This document shows, piece by piece, positions 1 to 13,000 of a stretch of 64,000 bases of DNA. Position 1 is the first letter of the stretch, and each line of letters opens with the position of its first letter. The notes beneath the pieces are model-generated. The model worked only from the letters and a program-made list of their open reading frames with translations. It was not told where the DNA came from and searched no databases. The stretch comes from Leuctra nigra (taxonomy: Eukaryota > Arthropoda > Insecta > Plecoptera > Leuctridae), in NCBI GenBank assembly GCA_934045905.1, contig OW203762.1:40959702-41023701 (forward strand), read 5' to 3'. The translations under genes were made by a program, and so were the position numbers.

Positions 1-3000
1 TGGATTTTTGTAGGAGGTAAAGGTGGAGTTGGAAAAACAACTTGCAGGTAGGTAAATTATACAGTTATCGGTGACACTTTGGCACTTTGCCTAGATTATG
101 GCTGCATTTAACTCCAAATTATAAATATTAATTACAACCTATTACCCTATTACTATAAGTTGAAAATATGCTACACAGTAATCATATACATTTGAGCACT
201 CAGCTCCTCTCTTCCCATCTTTATTTTATGTCTGAGGACTGCTGAATGTTATTTCTTAATAAGGTGTCTTGACATGATCGAAGTCAGTCGCCTGCAGGTT
301 ATGCAGTTCCACGGATCATTTGGCATTTCCATGAATGCAATGTTTCTGATGTTTAGTATCTTCTGAAGATATTTACTAGCCATCTATACAATCGAAGTGG
401 ATTTTTCTTCAAAAACTGTTTTTTTACTTGAACATATTGAACATGCGTTTATTCATTACTAGATCTTGATGGTTTAGGATAAAAAAATATTATGTGCAAC
501 AATGCACGAAGTCAGAGGAAGCATGTTGAGGTTGATGCAACATCATTGACGCCCGATGCATGGCTTGCCTGTTTTCTATGTTAGCTCGGATTTTACAAGA
601 CATGTTTTCAGTAGATGTACAACACGTCAGAATAAGGAATCATCGAAAGACACCGATAGAGAAGGTTTAACCATATGGTAATTCGTTACCTGGTTATAAA
701 GATTTATGCTAATAAAGTGTTTTTCTCCAGTTGCAGTTTAGCTGTGCAACTATCAAAAGTACGGGAAAGCGTACTTATAATATCAACGGATCCAGCTCAT
801 AACATCTCCGATGCCTTTGATCAAAAGTTTTCAAAAGTACCAACAAAGGTCAATGGTTTTGACAATCTTTTTGCAATGGAAATTGATCCTAATGTTGGCT
901 TTAATGAATTACCAGAGGAATATTTTGAGGGTGAGAATGAAGCCATGAAATTGAGCAAAGGAGTCATGCAGGAAATAGTGGGTGCATTTCCTGGCATTGA
1001 TGAAGCCATGAGCTATGCCGAAGTCATGAAGTAAGTATACCTACTATAAAACGTTCAGAAAAAAATAATAGTAACAGGCAGTACTACATTGAACACCTGG
1101 GGTGCGATGCGATCACGTAAAATGTTGTCTCGTGACAAGCTTCTCATCTCACCCGAGAAGGCTGTGCAGGAGTTACGTTGACTGAGTGGCACTCGAAAAC
1201 AAAGTTGTCATGTTATATGATTGCATCCCTGGATTTTTTTATGGAGCTGTAGTGAACTTGGTGAATGCCAATTAAAGATATTTACGTCATGGGGGGATTT
1301 ACATCTAAATAAGTAAATAAATAAATAAATAAAAATGGCTTTATTAAGTTTACGGCGAGATTAAGCACAAATGCTTCTCTTCCACGTAACCGTTTATTCT
1401 ATTAATCTATTTATTCATTCCTTGAGAGCCTACTCCTGTAACGTTCAAATTATGCCAGATTAGCTAAATATTGGTCTAAATTGGCAGCACAGTTAATCAG
1501 GTAGTACCTAGGTACTTCAAATTGGTTGAGACAAAATAATAATCTATCCGCTGGTTCCATTCATACAATGGGTCAGGGTGGGGGTGTTCCCACCAACACT
1601 ATGGCCACGACTACTGGAGACCGGCTGGCCTTGCCTGGTGTCTCCTCCTCGTCTTCTTCTTCCTCCCTTCCAATTGTTCCACAAATTGCCTCCACCTTGT
1701 TCTGCCCTCCCTCTGTCTCTCAGCCTCTAACTCACTCCACTTTCCTCTCTCCAATAAATAAATGAAACATTATAATTTATTCCAAAGTTAGGCCGGGTAG
1801 GAGTAGGACCAACTCTGGATTAAGTTAACTATCGATGGTTAACCAATGAATCCAGTTGGCGGGAATTCCACAGCCAATAGGATTCACTAAATTCCACTAA
1901 CCACCGATAATTAACTTAGGTAATCCAAAGTTGGTCCTACCCGGCCTTAGTTAATCCAGACAATTTAACTTTGGTAATACCTGGATTCAAATAATTCTAT
2001 AAATAGGTAATCACTACAGAACTATTATATTTTTAAAACAGACAAAACAGTCTGCCAAAGTTTTGTAGCTAATACAAACACGATAGACTACCGAGGTAGG
2101 TAGGTACTAGGTAGTCAATCTTTCTCTCCCGGAAAGTTTGAGCAGGTGGTGCGATTGATATAATGACAACTAATGTTGAGAGTTTCATTTTGTATTTCAA
2201 TTATAGAGACATACATTTAGTGATTTTTTGCTGTATTGAGAAATAACTAAATTGTATTATATTTGACCTATTCATGTTGTTTATCTTTGTAGGCTGGTCA
2301 AAGGAATGAACTTCTCAGTGGTTGTTTTCGACACTGCTCCTACAGGTCATACACTTCGCCTCCTGTCATTCCCACAGGTCGTGGAGAAAGGTCTGGGAAA
2401 GTTGCTTCGCCTCAAGATGAAGATCAGTCCATTTATCTCGCAGATGGGCTCAATCATGGGACTTACGGACTTCAATCCAGATTCTTTCTCAAATAAAATG
2501 GAGGAAATGTTGGCTATAATTCGTCAAGTCAACGAACAGTTTCGTGATCCAGTACGTTGATCTTCACCCCTACTTGGAGTTGTAAATAAATAGCATTGTG
2601 CTCTTCAAAGCCACATATTTGTACTAGATGCAATAATCATAGATGTCTATGCAATAATAACCTGTTAGTAAGCAATATTATTGGTTGCATCATACATGCC
2701 CCACCACTTCACACAGTAAAAAAATGCACCACGAGGGGGCAAATTAATTAGGGGAATGGGATGCTCCCCTTTTGGTTTCAAGATGAAACCTTTGTTTACA
2801 AAGAGGGTTTGGGGGGGATCAGTGGCGGCTATTTGGCTTTACAACAGGTGTTCAATTACATAGAAGGACGTAGAAGAAAGTACTCTAAGAGGAGAGCCCC
2901 CAGCAGATGCGGGGCCGGGGCGCATAACCCCGGATTTTTTTGAATCTTTAGTTTGAAATTGATGCATTTTTACGTCTTTTGGAGAGCAAAATGATTAGAC

Positions 3001-4727
3001 AAAATATTTAACTTCCTACTTCCTGGATTAGGCAGCACTTTTAAATAATTTTCTTGGATGATCAGGTGTGCAATTGTCACACCTTGCACACTGTAATAGC
3101 CGCCACTGGGGGGGATAAAATATTCATCACCCAGTTAATTATTCACTTATATTGTAGATTAATTAAATTAAGTGATCTCTTACTGTTCAGAGATGGCGTT
3201 TTCCTAGAGGGGATCAACAAGTAGGTACCAATTTTAAAGAATTGGCTTCTGGTGTACCATGGGCATGCCATGGGGCTGCACCTCCCAGACCCCCTGGGTT
3301 AACTATTTTATTATCCCCTCTCTCTGCACAAAATGGAGATGAAGTGACATCAATGGACATGTGTTCAGAATCTATGCTCTTCTTTCATAGTATTGACGAG
3401 GACAAGGGTCCGTATGGGGTGAAACTGAAAATAATAATCTTTGCCTCTTTCAGGATCAGACAACGTTTGTTTGTGTCTGTATTGCCGAGTTCCTGTCGCT
3501 GTACGAAACAGAGAGACTTGTGCAGGAACTTACAAAGTGCGGAATTGACACACACAACATCATCGTGAACCAACTTCTGCTGCCCGCAGAGGGAGAGCTG
3601 CCGTGCAAACTCTGTGCTGCCAGACATACCGTGCAACAGAAGTACCTGGACCAGGTAAGCAGTCGCCATAGGTTAATTAAACCAATGAAGAGGTGTAATT
3701 GTAATACTTGTTATCTGAAGTGGAGTGATTTGTTTTGGAGGTACCCTTGGCACAACTAATGATTGCTCAATAAACTGATTGACTGAAAAATGTTCTAGTT
3801 TGCTCCATCAGTAGGTGACCTCTCATTTCAATGACAATAACATGTACCTATGTTAAGACGGCTGAGTAGTGAGTTTGACCTTGAAGAGTTTTTTAATCAA
3901 ATGTTTTTCAATAGCTTTCACCAATATAATTGTTGATAAAATAAGGGTTTGTACATTTTCATTAAACTGTTCTGAATACTCATACAAAGCCTTATTTTAT
4001 CAACAATTATATTGGTGAAAGATATTGAAAAAAATTCGATAAAAAAACTTCAAGGCCACGCTCACTACTCAGCCGTTGGAACATGATCAACAGTCATTCA
4101 AATTTGTTCACCGATAATTTTTTATTTGGCCAAGACGTAGCTGCAAATGTCATAATACGTCATACGTGACACCGATATCGCGATCCAAAACTACTTTTTA
4201 ATGAAATCTGTAATTAATTTCACTGCATCCGGTGATTAGATCATCATTGAGTAATTAAGGTACCATTAATAATTTTGAATAGATGGCAATCAAGTACTGT
4301 ATTCAAGTACCAAGTTTATCAAGTTTTTAGTATTGTATAGAAAGTAATTGTAAATATCAATATTTTTATTTTAAAACCAATTAACTTCATTCATAAATAT
4401 TTCATTAGTTATTAATTTTAATGTATTTTATATTGATAAGTAAGCTGGATCTCAATGGTCAACCATGTATTGTGGACAGCAGTCAATAAAATTTGAATTT
4501 CTCTATCCTGAGGGTCTCTTAATAGAAAATTTGAAATTCAACAGTTGTCCTTGGCTACATTGTTTAGATTGCTACAAAAATTGCTTTCTATTGTTTAGAT
4601 CACGGACCTCTATGAAGACTTTCATGTTACGAAACTGCCGCTATTGGATAAAGAAGTTCGAGGTGCGGAAAAAGTTCGTGACTTTTCTGCCAATCTATTA
4701 AAACCTTATGTACCAGTTCCAACATAA
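1..4727 (+). CDS. GET3: ATPase GET3 / ASNA1 (arsenical pump-driving ATPase homologue), 5' partial
   Basis: Cytosolic homodimeric ATPase that receives tail-anchored membrane proteins and hands them to the ER receptor (GET/TRC40 pathway). Five exons read directly: 1-47, 731-1030, 2293-2551, 3454-3654 and 4599-4727, all with GT-AG borders and continuous phase, giving 311 residues plus stop. In this numbering the P-loop [10 protein letters not shown] is residues 5-14, the switch I segment DPAHNISD is 36-43 (the conserved catalytic Asp of the family lies here), switch [10 protein letters not shown] is 129-136, and the zinc-binding CxxC (CKLC) is C253/C256. The C-terminus ([13 protein letters not shown], then KPYVPVPT) follows the family closely. 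Family members are about 330-345 residues, so roughly the first 25-35 residues lie upstream of the window. The introns carry several MITEs. The identification is very secure. Confidence 0.97.
1791..1946. mobile_element. PIF/Harbinger-like MITE in GET3 intron 2
   Basis: Short foldback sequence of about 156 bp whose ends are inverted copies starting GGCCGGGTAGGA, with the similarity running inward for about 50 bp. It is flanked on both sides by TTA, the 3-bp target size typical of PIF/Harbinger (Tourist-like) MITEs. It has no coding capacity. Superfamily is inferred from target length only. Confidence 0.65.
2820..3108. mobile_element. hAT-like MITE in GET3 intron 3
   Basis: A 289-bp element with 14-bp perfect terminal inverted repeats CAGTGGCGGCTATT. 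It is flanked by an exact 8-bp duplication GGGGGGAT at 2812-2819 and 3109-3116. The CAGTG start and 8-bp target duplication fit the hAT superfamily. It contains no transposase, so it is non-autonomous. Confidence 0.75.
3858..4076. mobile_element. Foldback MITE in GET3 intron 4
   Basis: A 219-bp near-palindrome. The outer ends ACGGCTGAGTAGTGAG and its reverse complement pair, and the inner arms (about 3915-3947 and 3990-4021) also pair around a loop of about 40 bp. No target duplication is convincing, so the superfamily is not assigned. Confidence 0.55.
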
Positions 4728-6147
4728 GCATAGTACAATATAGGGAATTGCGTTGTTGCAGCTCACTTTCACAGCAATATATTTCAGGAATACAGTTGTT
4801 TCAGATTGAATTTATTTAGTTAAAAGAATATAATGTACAATATACAAATCTTTTCTAAACTTTTGATGTGTTGTGTGTGCAGATTACATAGGCCTATTAC
4901 TTATTTATTAGAATTAAATCTAATTTTAAATTATTGGCTTAATGGATTTGCTACTTCCTGCTATCTTACATTTACTATAGGTACCTACCTACATTGTCTA
5001 ATAATTCACATTTAACGAATTGCATGTAACAATTTACACACAGTTGTTGAGGTAGATTTATTCAAACCAAAATATAAAAAATAATTGAAGCAAGTGTACC
5101 TATTTTTTTATGTGGACGTGAAAGTTATAAAATTATAAAACCACAAGAATTATTTTGATTGATTTGATCTGAAATGGATATCAACAAGGAAATAGAAACA
5201 CGCCAGATTAGCAATTTTCATAATATTTTATAGTAATTTTGGTAATATTATTAATTTTAATTAATACATTTCCCTTCTTCATTTACACTGGCATTACTAA
5301 TATCTATTATGGTTCTTGATTATCTCTATATCCTAATCCTATGATCTCTCATTCATATTGTTAAAGTACACACAAAAATCATAAAAATGTCTACGATTTC
5401 TTGTAGAAAACGCAAGAAAATATTTGTAAAAAATTGCTTTCTTCAATTCAGTTCATCTAGTCTAAGACATTACATAGGAGTACAACATTGTAGGTATTTA
5501 ATTTTATTATCTACAATCCTTTCTAAACATAGTACATACATTATTCTTATCTCTCGACTCCTTGTAACTTTGACATTGCACAATGAGATGTGTACACTTG
5601 GCCGGAACCAGCACCTAGACAATCAGCAGATTTTCTTTTTTACAACTAAACAAGTTAATTGGGGGGAAATATTGATTTAATTAAAAGATACAAAAGTAAT
5701 GTTAACGGGAAGAATATTGGTAATAAAAAAACTTTACTGACGTGTTTTCTGGGAAACTAGTCTACAGAAGAAAAGTAAGTTCATTCAAGAAATAAAATAT
5801 ATTTACGTTGACGTCTGTAATTATAAAATTGAAAGTAGGTACCTACCGATAAGTACAATTTGATAGAATTCTTATCGCAAATCATGTTCACATTCTTACT
5901 ATTAATTACATTACAACATACGAATCAAGAGCACTAGCACAGTCTATAAACGTAGTTTTAAAACCTTTTTAAAATGTAGAGATTGCCAGTAAAGTTGAGA
6001 CATTCAGAGAAATGATAGCGCATTCAAAGAAAAAGTAATAATATTTTAAAATATATATATTATTATTTTTAGGCCTCTAAAAGTATCCATGACGAGTAGT
6101 ACATGTGAAAACAGTCGCCAAATAATGTAAAATCACGTCGCACTTGT
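4728..6147. other. Convergent intergenic / 3' UTR region
   Basis: Very AT-rich stretch between the GET3 stop codon (+) and the colmedin stop codon (-), expected to hold both 3' UTRs. An AATAAA on the + strand at 5791-5796 could serve GET3, but it is distant. No credible ORF or repeat is seen. Short ORFs here lack family resemblance. Confidence 0.5.
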
Positions 6148-9100
6148 TCAGTTGTAAACATCATATCCCGTCGCAACTTGTGCATTTGCTTCAGGCTCGC
6201 CTTTCTCTTCTTTGGTCATATTGTAACCTATGTCATGATATCGGATTGGATATGTCAGTTGGTTTCCCTTGTCCCAGCTATAGAGCTCCTGAAACATCGC
6301 ACCAATCAATTAACATTATTTATTATTATTAATAAATCAATAGTATAATGAAATTGAACAAGGTCACATTTCAATGTTGTTTTGAAACACAATTTTCCAT
6401 ACAATTATAATTTTAACCGTTATGAAATTATCGGTTGCAATTTTTTTATTGTGAGAACATAGAGATCACCGCAATGAGCGTGTTGTGGGAAACTGTTTTA
6501 TGCATAAAATGCAAATTTCAGAGAGCTTTTGTCCAAATTGAAGCTTTATTTGCAGAATGCAGAGAACTCATCATGCATGATTGGCTGAAAACATGGTGGA
6601 AGATAATTGGAAAACCATCTCATTATACTTTGTGGCTTTTTACAAAACATCATTTTCCAAATGAAGAATAGATGGAACGGTTAGATGGAGAGAAATATTT
6701 TTCCTTTCGTTACCTATTCTTACGTGATTTTATGTGGACACATCGTGGATATAGCATGAGGTAGTCTGCTACATGGCTCTCCTAAACAACGCCAACGCGT
6801 CTATGCCCTCTCAAATTGATCTACGGGGAGTGAATTTCAAGTGTACGTATTCATAATTGACGTTTCCATTACGCAACTTTTGGTCAGTCCAGTTACAAAC
6901 TCATGAATACAAACTGGTGAGGATTATCGGTTTCACGCGGTAGTCATTAGTTTGTGGAATCTGTTAGGAATCACTCGAAGAAGATCGCGGTGGTGGGAAA
7001 ATGACAGTGACGAATGGTGGCGCTCGGTTAGAGGGGCGTTTTGCGAGTGGCTGGAACTTTGCGGTGAACGGAGGGAGAATATTTATTTGTACTGCAAGAT
7101 TGGTGAGAGCAAGACAAATAGGTGTTTGAGTGAAGTACTTTTCCCAGTCAGTGAACGTTTATTGCTCACGTGTGCTATTGACGTAAAGTCGATCATGTCG
7201 TTTTAGAAACGAGAGGCCATTTCCTAACTGCGTTATGCAATATAATCACGGTTGAATTCTTTTACCTCCCGCTGGCCAAAACTTTACATCAAACAGATGT
7301 CTTGGATAGGGAATTGATCAAGGCAAATGTCCAGCTCGGTTTTTGGTTGATTACACTCTAGTTCGTTTCTGCTGTAATCATTTGCAGATGGATGTTGATC
7401 GGGCATGTAAGCAGATGTAAATTAATGCATCGCACAATATTGATTGACTGGAATGTAAGCAAATATACGAACCTTGTTTCTGTGATTGTAACCGATCATC
7501 GTGGTCTTTAGGAATGGATTCGTGAAGGCCAAATTCACGTCCAGTAGTATATTCTTGTAGAGATCCAGTGCGAACCTGGAACATGAAAGAATACATTGGC
7601 ATTGCATTACTATTCAATAATGGAATTGTGGCTTGCGATCAGGTATACTCCCACGGTTTTATGTTCCTTAGAGAACATAAAAATCGTTTCAGTCGCATAT
7701 ATTCAAGAGGGAAAAGAGAAGTATGGGGACAGTTATAAATAAAACAGAAGCAATCGAATTCTTAGCCCGGAGCTCCCCAGAAAGCAGGTGAAAATCCAGG
7801 GAGTGGGATTAGAGGGAATTGGGAGTAAACTTGTAAAGCTTTGTATCTGAACATGGCACCTCCATCTAATACATCGAACGACAACTTTGGAACTTTTAAG
7901 TGACTTTCAAAAACTCATTTTGTCAAAATTAACGAAGCACTTTATTATCGACATAAGAATGGTAAAAATAAAGAAAGCCTTTTATCTTTAGTTACGTATC
8001 TTCATTATAATGTTTACTGTATTATAATTAATCAGCTCGGTATTATGCCTCTAGATTAAGCAAAGTACCTTAACGCCCAAGAGTAAATTGAAATTCAAAT
8101 TCAGTTATTTACATTTTCGCCTCATCGTATCGACCAAAATAGTATAAGCTAAAACCAGTAATTAAGTTTAAACGGTCGTTCAAGGAATCTCATTTGCTGC
8201 TGCCATAGCAATGCAGTCCTAATCAACTAATTTAAAATTTAGCAGAGTATTGAAAAACTGTCCCTGAGTGTACGCCGGACGGAGAGAAGGAGAGGTCAGT
8301 TCGATTCTCACGACCCGGCACCTCCACCTCACATGAAGAAGGATCATTGACGCTATCTTACCTGATCTTCGTGTTTCTGTCCGTGCAACTGTCAACAGCG
8401 TACAGAACGCCGCAAACGATGAACATTTCACCAACTTTGTGATGATTCACGCTGATATTCCACATGTATTGGGTTTTCATCGAAGAAGAATCAACCTAAA
8501 ACATCGACAGAAAGTCAACTGATGAGAGAAATTAACCAATGATTCATGATAAAGACGTTGACAGTGCAACGATACTTTAGATACTAAGTACTGCGAATTT
8601 ATTATAGCGATTATTTCTCCAACATTGTGAAAATGTTCATTTGTTACCACAAACAGTCGTAAAGCTTATTTCAATAAAGGAACCGTCGAAAAGAACCTTT
8701 CCTCTTTAAAAGTGGCAATTCCCCTATGCCCATTATAATGTACCTTTCCATTACTTCCATTCTAAGAACATAAATTGTTGGTTTTACTAACACCATAATA
8801 CATTTTTATTATTTCTTTCATTTCGACTTTTTGTACCTCCGAACTCCGCAACACTTAACATTTTCATTTAACCCCAATATAACGTTGCAGTTCATAATTT
8901 CATTCCTAATATATTACCTACCATTTTATTTTTCGAAATATGAAGGTGGAAACCAAAGAATTGCGTGGAGAATGTAAAGAAACGCAATCCCATGTGAGTC
9001 GTTCTAACTTCTACCGTTTTCAATTTTTCACACAATTGAACGATATTTGATATTCAATCAACTTTCGAGTCAGAAAACAATACTCCTGGGCCAGATTGAT

Positions 9101-10033
9101 TCCAACCCTAGTCGTATGCGAATTGATTTCACTTCTTCATAAAATCAATTCCATTCTTACCTTCATAACAATCGTGTTGTTCAAATTCGGCAATCCGTAG
9201 ACGACCCACAAGCCATTGTCATCGACAGAGAAATCCATGTAATTGTACTTGGTGGTGTAAAGAAAGTTGGTGCCGTTTGTTGCAACTTGCGGCACGTCGA
9301 GTTGGTATTCGTTCTTCGTGTCTAAATCGAACCTCAGAATTCTCGGTTGGTCTCTCTCGTTGTAATAAAACGAGCCGTTGTAGACGACGTGAGCATTGCC
9401 CTGGGTGAAGGGATAAGATGTTAGTTGAGAGTGTCTAGAACTGGGACAAACTTTCAGCGTCTCGTGGGAGATTTATCGTGTTGTGGCGGGAGGAGGGTGG
9501 ACCATCACGCCGACGAGCTTTTGTTCCAAACTTCCATGTGAGAGGATTTATTTTGTATCAGTTTACATAACACCTTACATAATTATCGTCTTATGTCTTC
9601 AAAATCCACTTCCGTAGAACAGAAACTTCATTTACTTTGATGAAGAAGTTTATGGTTAAGTTTAGTTTCTCTAAAGGAGGTTAAGGTTGGTAAAAAGTTA
9701 AAGCTTTTGAACTGAAGACGTCTATTGAATTTACTCCCGTAGGGACCGCTCTTGTTCAATCTACGTGCAAGTTCAATCAAACAAATTGCTTCGATTCACA
9801 AACACAACTTACTTTGAAAGCCAACGTAAGTCTATATCTATTTGAATAGATCCCCTTCCTGTAGACAGACTTGTTGGCGTACTCGTACAGGTGGTACGGC
9901 TCGTCTTCCTTGGTCATCCAATACTTCTCCGCCGTCGCCTCGCTACGGGGCAAGGCGTCGCGCATCCAACTGCCGTAGTTGGCGTCGGTGAAGTTGTGAT
10001 AGACGGGTTTGCCGACGGCGTACAGCTGGCAAT
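6148..10033 (-). other. Olfactomedin-domain exons of the colmedin gene
   Basis: Five exons encode the olfactomedin beta-propeller. It starts at the conserved Cys in DCQLYAVGKPVYHNF (exon 10033-9813). The exon uses the acceptor before ATTGCCAG: only this choice joins in frame to the upstream exon ending CTTG. Hallmarks follow in order: YGSWMRDALP, HVVYNGSFYYNE (9400-9161), FSVDDNGLWVVYG, a Cys in the VCGVLYAVDSC segment (8495-8362), FTNPFLKTTMIGYNHRNK (7575-7473), and ELYSWDKGNQLTYPIRYHD, with 28 more residues to the stop (6288-6148). The domain is of normal length with no frame break. Confidence 0.95.
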
Positions 10034-13000
10034 CTGTTCAAACAACGAACATTTCAATTACAACTCGACCGATAAGAATCAGAGGCTGATCGAACTTCGT
10101 AACTTTTGTCATATTTCTCATTACGTTTGGAAGATTAGTGGCTATTTGATAAAATCTGAGACACATATTATGACATTGTGAGATACTCGCTTGAACAGAT
10201 ATATATTAGTTAAGTAACCACTTTGTACTTTTTAATTGGACAAAATGGAGTTAAAATGAAAAATAATTATCCTGACTAGTTAACTAATCAATATTTTACT
10301 TTTAAAAATAGAAAATACCTAAGTGTACCTTTAGAGGTTACCTATTAAAAATATATTTCAAAACCTATGCTGTAAAATTGCATTATATACCATTATTAGA
10401 TTTCTTGACTTCTTATTGAATGCTACGTCATAGTATAGTATACTATAGAGTATAACTTAATCTTGGTTTCTCCAAAAACCAGTGGTTCGTAAAAGGAAGG
10501 TCAACAGAAGAACCAAGTGTTTAAAGGAGATGGTGAATTTCAACCCTCCTCTATTGAACAATCTTATTGATTGGCGCTTCAACTCTACGCTGTAAGTTTT
10601 GGAATAAAGAATGGCTGAGATCTACTCTGTGATCACATCTGTTGACAATCCTTATCAATTTTATCACATTTTATTATTTTGTTAATTATGTTCCTTCTCT
10701 TCTCAGGTGTCTTCTTCTTTTTAATTTTTTATAGATTCGTGTAGGTAGCACATAATAAATTTATTTTATTTTTCATTTATGTATTTAAAAGTATGTATGC
10801 TTTACTTACCAAGAGTTCTGTTCGGGAGTCCAGTGAAAGTTCCATTCTCAAAAGCTCGTATCTCCATGCCCTTGACCAGGTTGAACAGCGATATCCCACC
10901 GTCCTGACATTTAAACTCTTTGGCGTCAGGACAATCAGGACACTTGGGCGGCGGACAGAGGTCTTCAATGTCAACGAGATCAGGAGGTAGTGGACCATAT
11001 GTTAAGCCCACGCCCGTGTTTGTCACAGTTGGAGGCCTCGCGAAACTGGGATCGATTCCTGAAGAGAAGACAGAAGCAATTAATTGAAAAGTTCTAAGTC
11101 GAAAAATGTGATCAATTATTAACGATGTTTGAAGGTTTGAAACGATATTATAAGAAGTCTTTGTTGACTTTGCTCTTTGTCCTTTTCTGTGAGTTTCTCC
11201 AATAATCTGGGCCATTCTTTAGAAGACATCGAAATATCTTTGCTTGCTTTGTAATTCAACAGGATTTGAATTGTTAAAACCACAGCCTACTCGAACGACA
11301 GTTAAAATGATGTGGAAATGTAGTAGAGAAATTTATTCTTATTGTTGCCATTCACATGGTTACGTTTTTTTTTGTAAACACCCGTCATTGCGTTTTGATT
11401 GATATGAAGGGCCGTTGATCAATCATTGATTGATACAAAAAAATTATCTCACCACTATTCTGTTCTTGTGGCTATTATGTCTATTATTGCAATAACTAGA
11501 CATAACGAAAATGTGTATAATTTATTGCAGAAGAAAACACCGGAGGTGTCAGTACCCATAATTTATCAATCAAAATTGCACGAAGATCCTTGTACTGATA
11601 GCATCCCCAGAAAGTTCAAACATGCAACATTTGGATATGAAATAATTCCACCAAACCCGGCGAAGTATCTTCGAAAAAACAAACCTGTGCCGGCGCCAAA
11701 GTACGTACCAAATCATGAGTTGCAGTCTGATTATATCGGGTAATTAGTACTACAAATAAATAGTACTCATATGAAGAAGTGATTGAAATACAAGTGATGA
11801 ATCACCCACCATCGCCTGATTCAAGGAACCTATGTAGAAAGACTATGGTACCTGCAGGTATTACCAGGCTACAACTATTGTAAGGTATTTAATTAATGAT
11901 TATTCAATGCTACAGAACTGGGCAGCAGAAATATTTTTTGAAATAAAATGATAAGGATGTGACGGCCATGTTGCATTCAATTATAAAAGAGTAGGTAGGT
12001 CCTATAAAAAACACTCCGTGTAAAAAAACAGCCAAGTCTCTTCAACTAAAAAAAAAATTATGAAATCTAAAAATTCTGCACTGAAACGTAGTGATATCAA
12101 AAAATGAGCCAAGTCAAAACTTTATTTGAAAATTAAAAAATACTTGGCGCATCGTGTATATAAATAGCTTAGAAGTATAGGCTAGATATAAATACATATA
12201 CTTATAGTACCTATAGGTACCTACAATGCCCTAAAAAAACGATGCGCCAAGTATTTTTTAATTTTCAAATAAAGTTTTGACTTGGCTCATTTTTTGATAT
12301 CACTACGTTTCAGTGCAGAATTTTTAGATTTCATATTTTTTTTTTTAGTTGAGACTTGGCTGTTTTTTTACACGGAGTGTTTTTTATGGGGATATCACTT
12401 ATTTTTTTAGTTTACTTACACAACTTGTAAAACTTATTAGGGCAACAATGGCTAATTCCTTAAAAAAAATACGCCATTTCCGAATTAGTTACTAAAAAAA
12501 TATTGTTTGGAGCTAAATTTAAACTTAAAGTGATATGCCATGAAGAATTGCGAAAGCATCGTTCCAATAGGTCCAGCCGTTTTCGAGATATGGCATCACT
12601 TCCGGTTTTCAAAATGGCGGCTGAAAGCTCTTACACATTGTAGGTATTAATATGTATATAAATACTAATATTTCATTATAAGCCTTCTGAATATATAGTT
12701 GGTTTTTATATAAAGGGAAGTGAATTTAAGCAGATTTCGCTAAACTATGACGTCATTTCCGGTTACAGTAATTAGAAAACTTTAATTTAACTATTGTTAT
12801 TTCATAAAGAGGACCGTCTGAATCGATTGGCGCAAATTTCGTTCCGATCGGTTAAGCCGTTTTTGAGATATGACGTCACTTCCGGTTTCAAAATGGCGAC
12901 TACCGGTTTGATTTATAAAAAGGCACCTCAGACGCCAAAAGTGCACATGTGGTAAAAATTTCAGATCGATCGGCTAAGCCGTTTAGGCTGTGGCGGTGAT

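Noticed and set aside
1526..1765. 79-codon frame with a serine run in GET3 intron 2
   Set aside because: It is a pyrimidine-rich, low-complexity stretch ending in an AATAAATAAATG tail. It may be a retroelement 3' fragment but could not be assigned.
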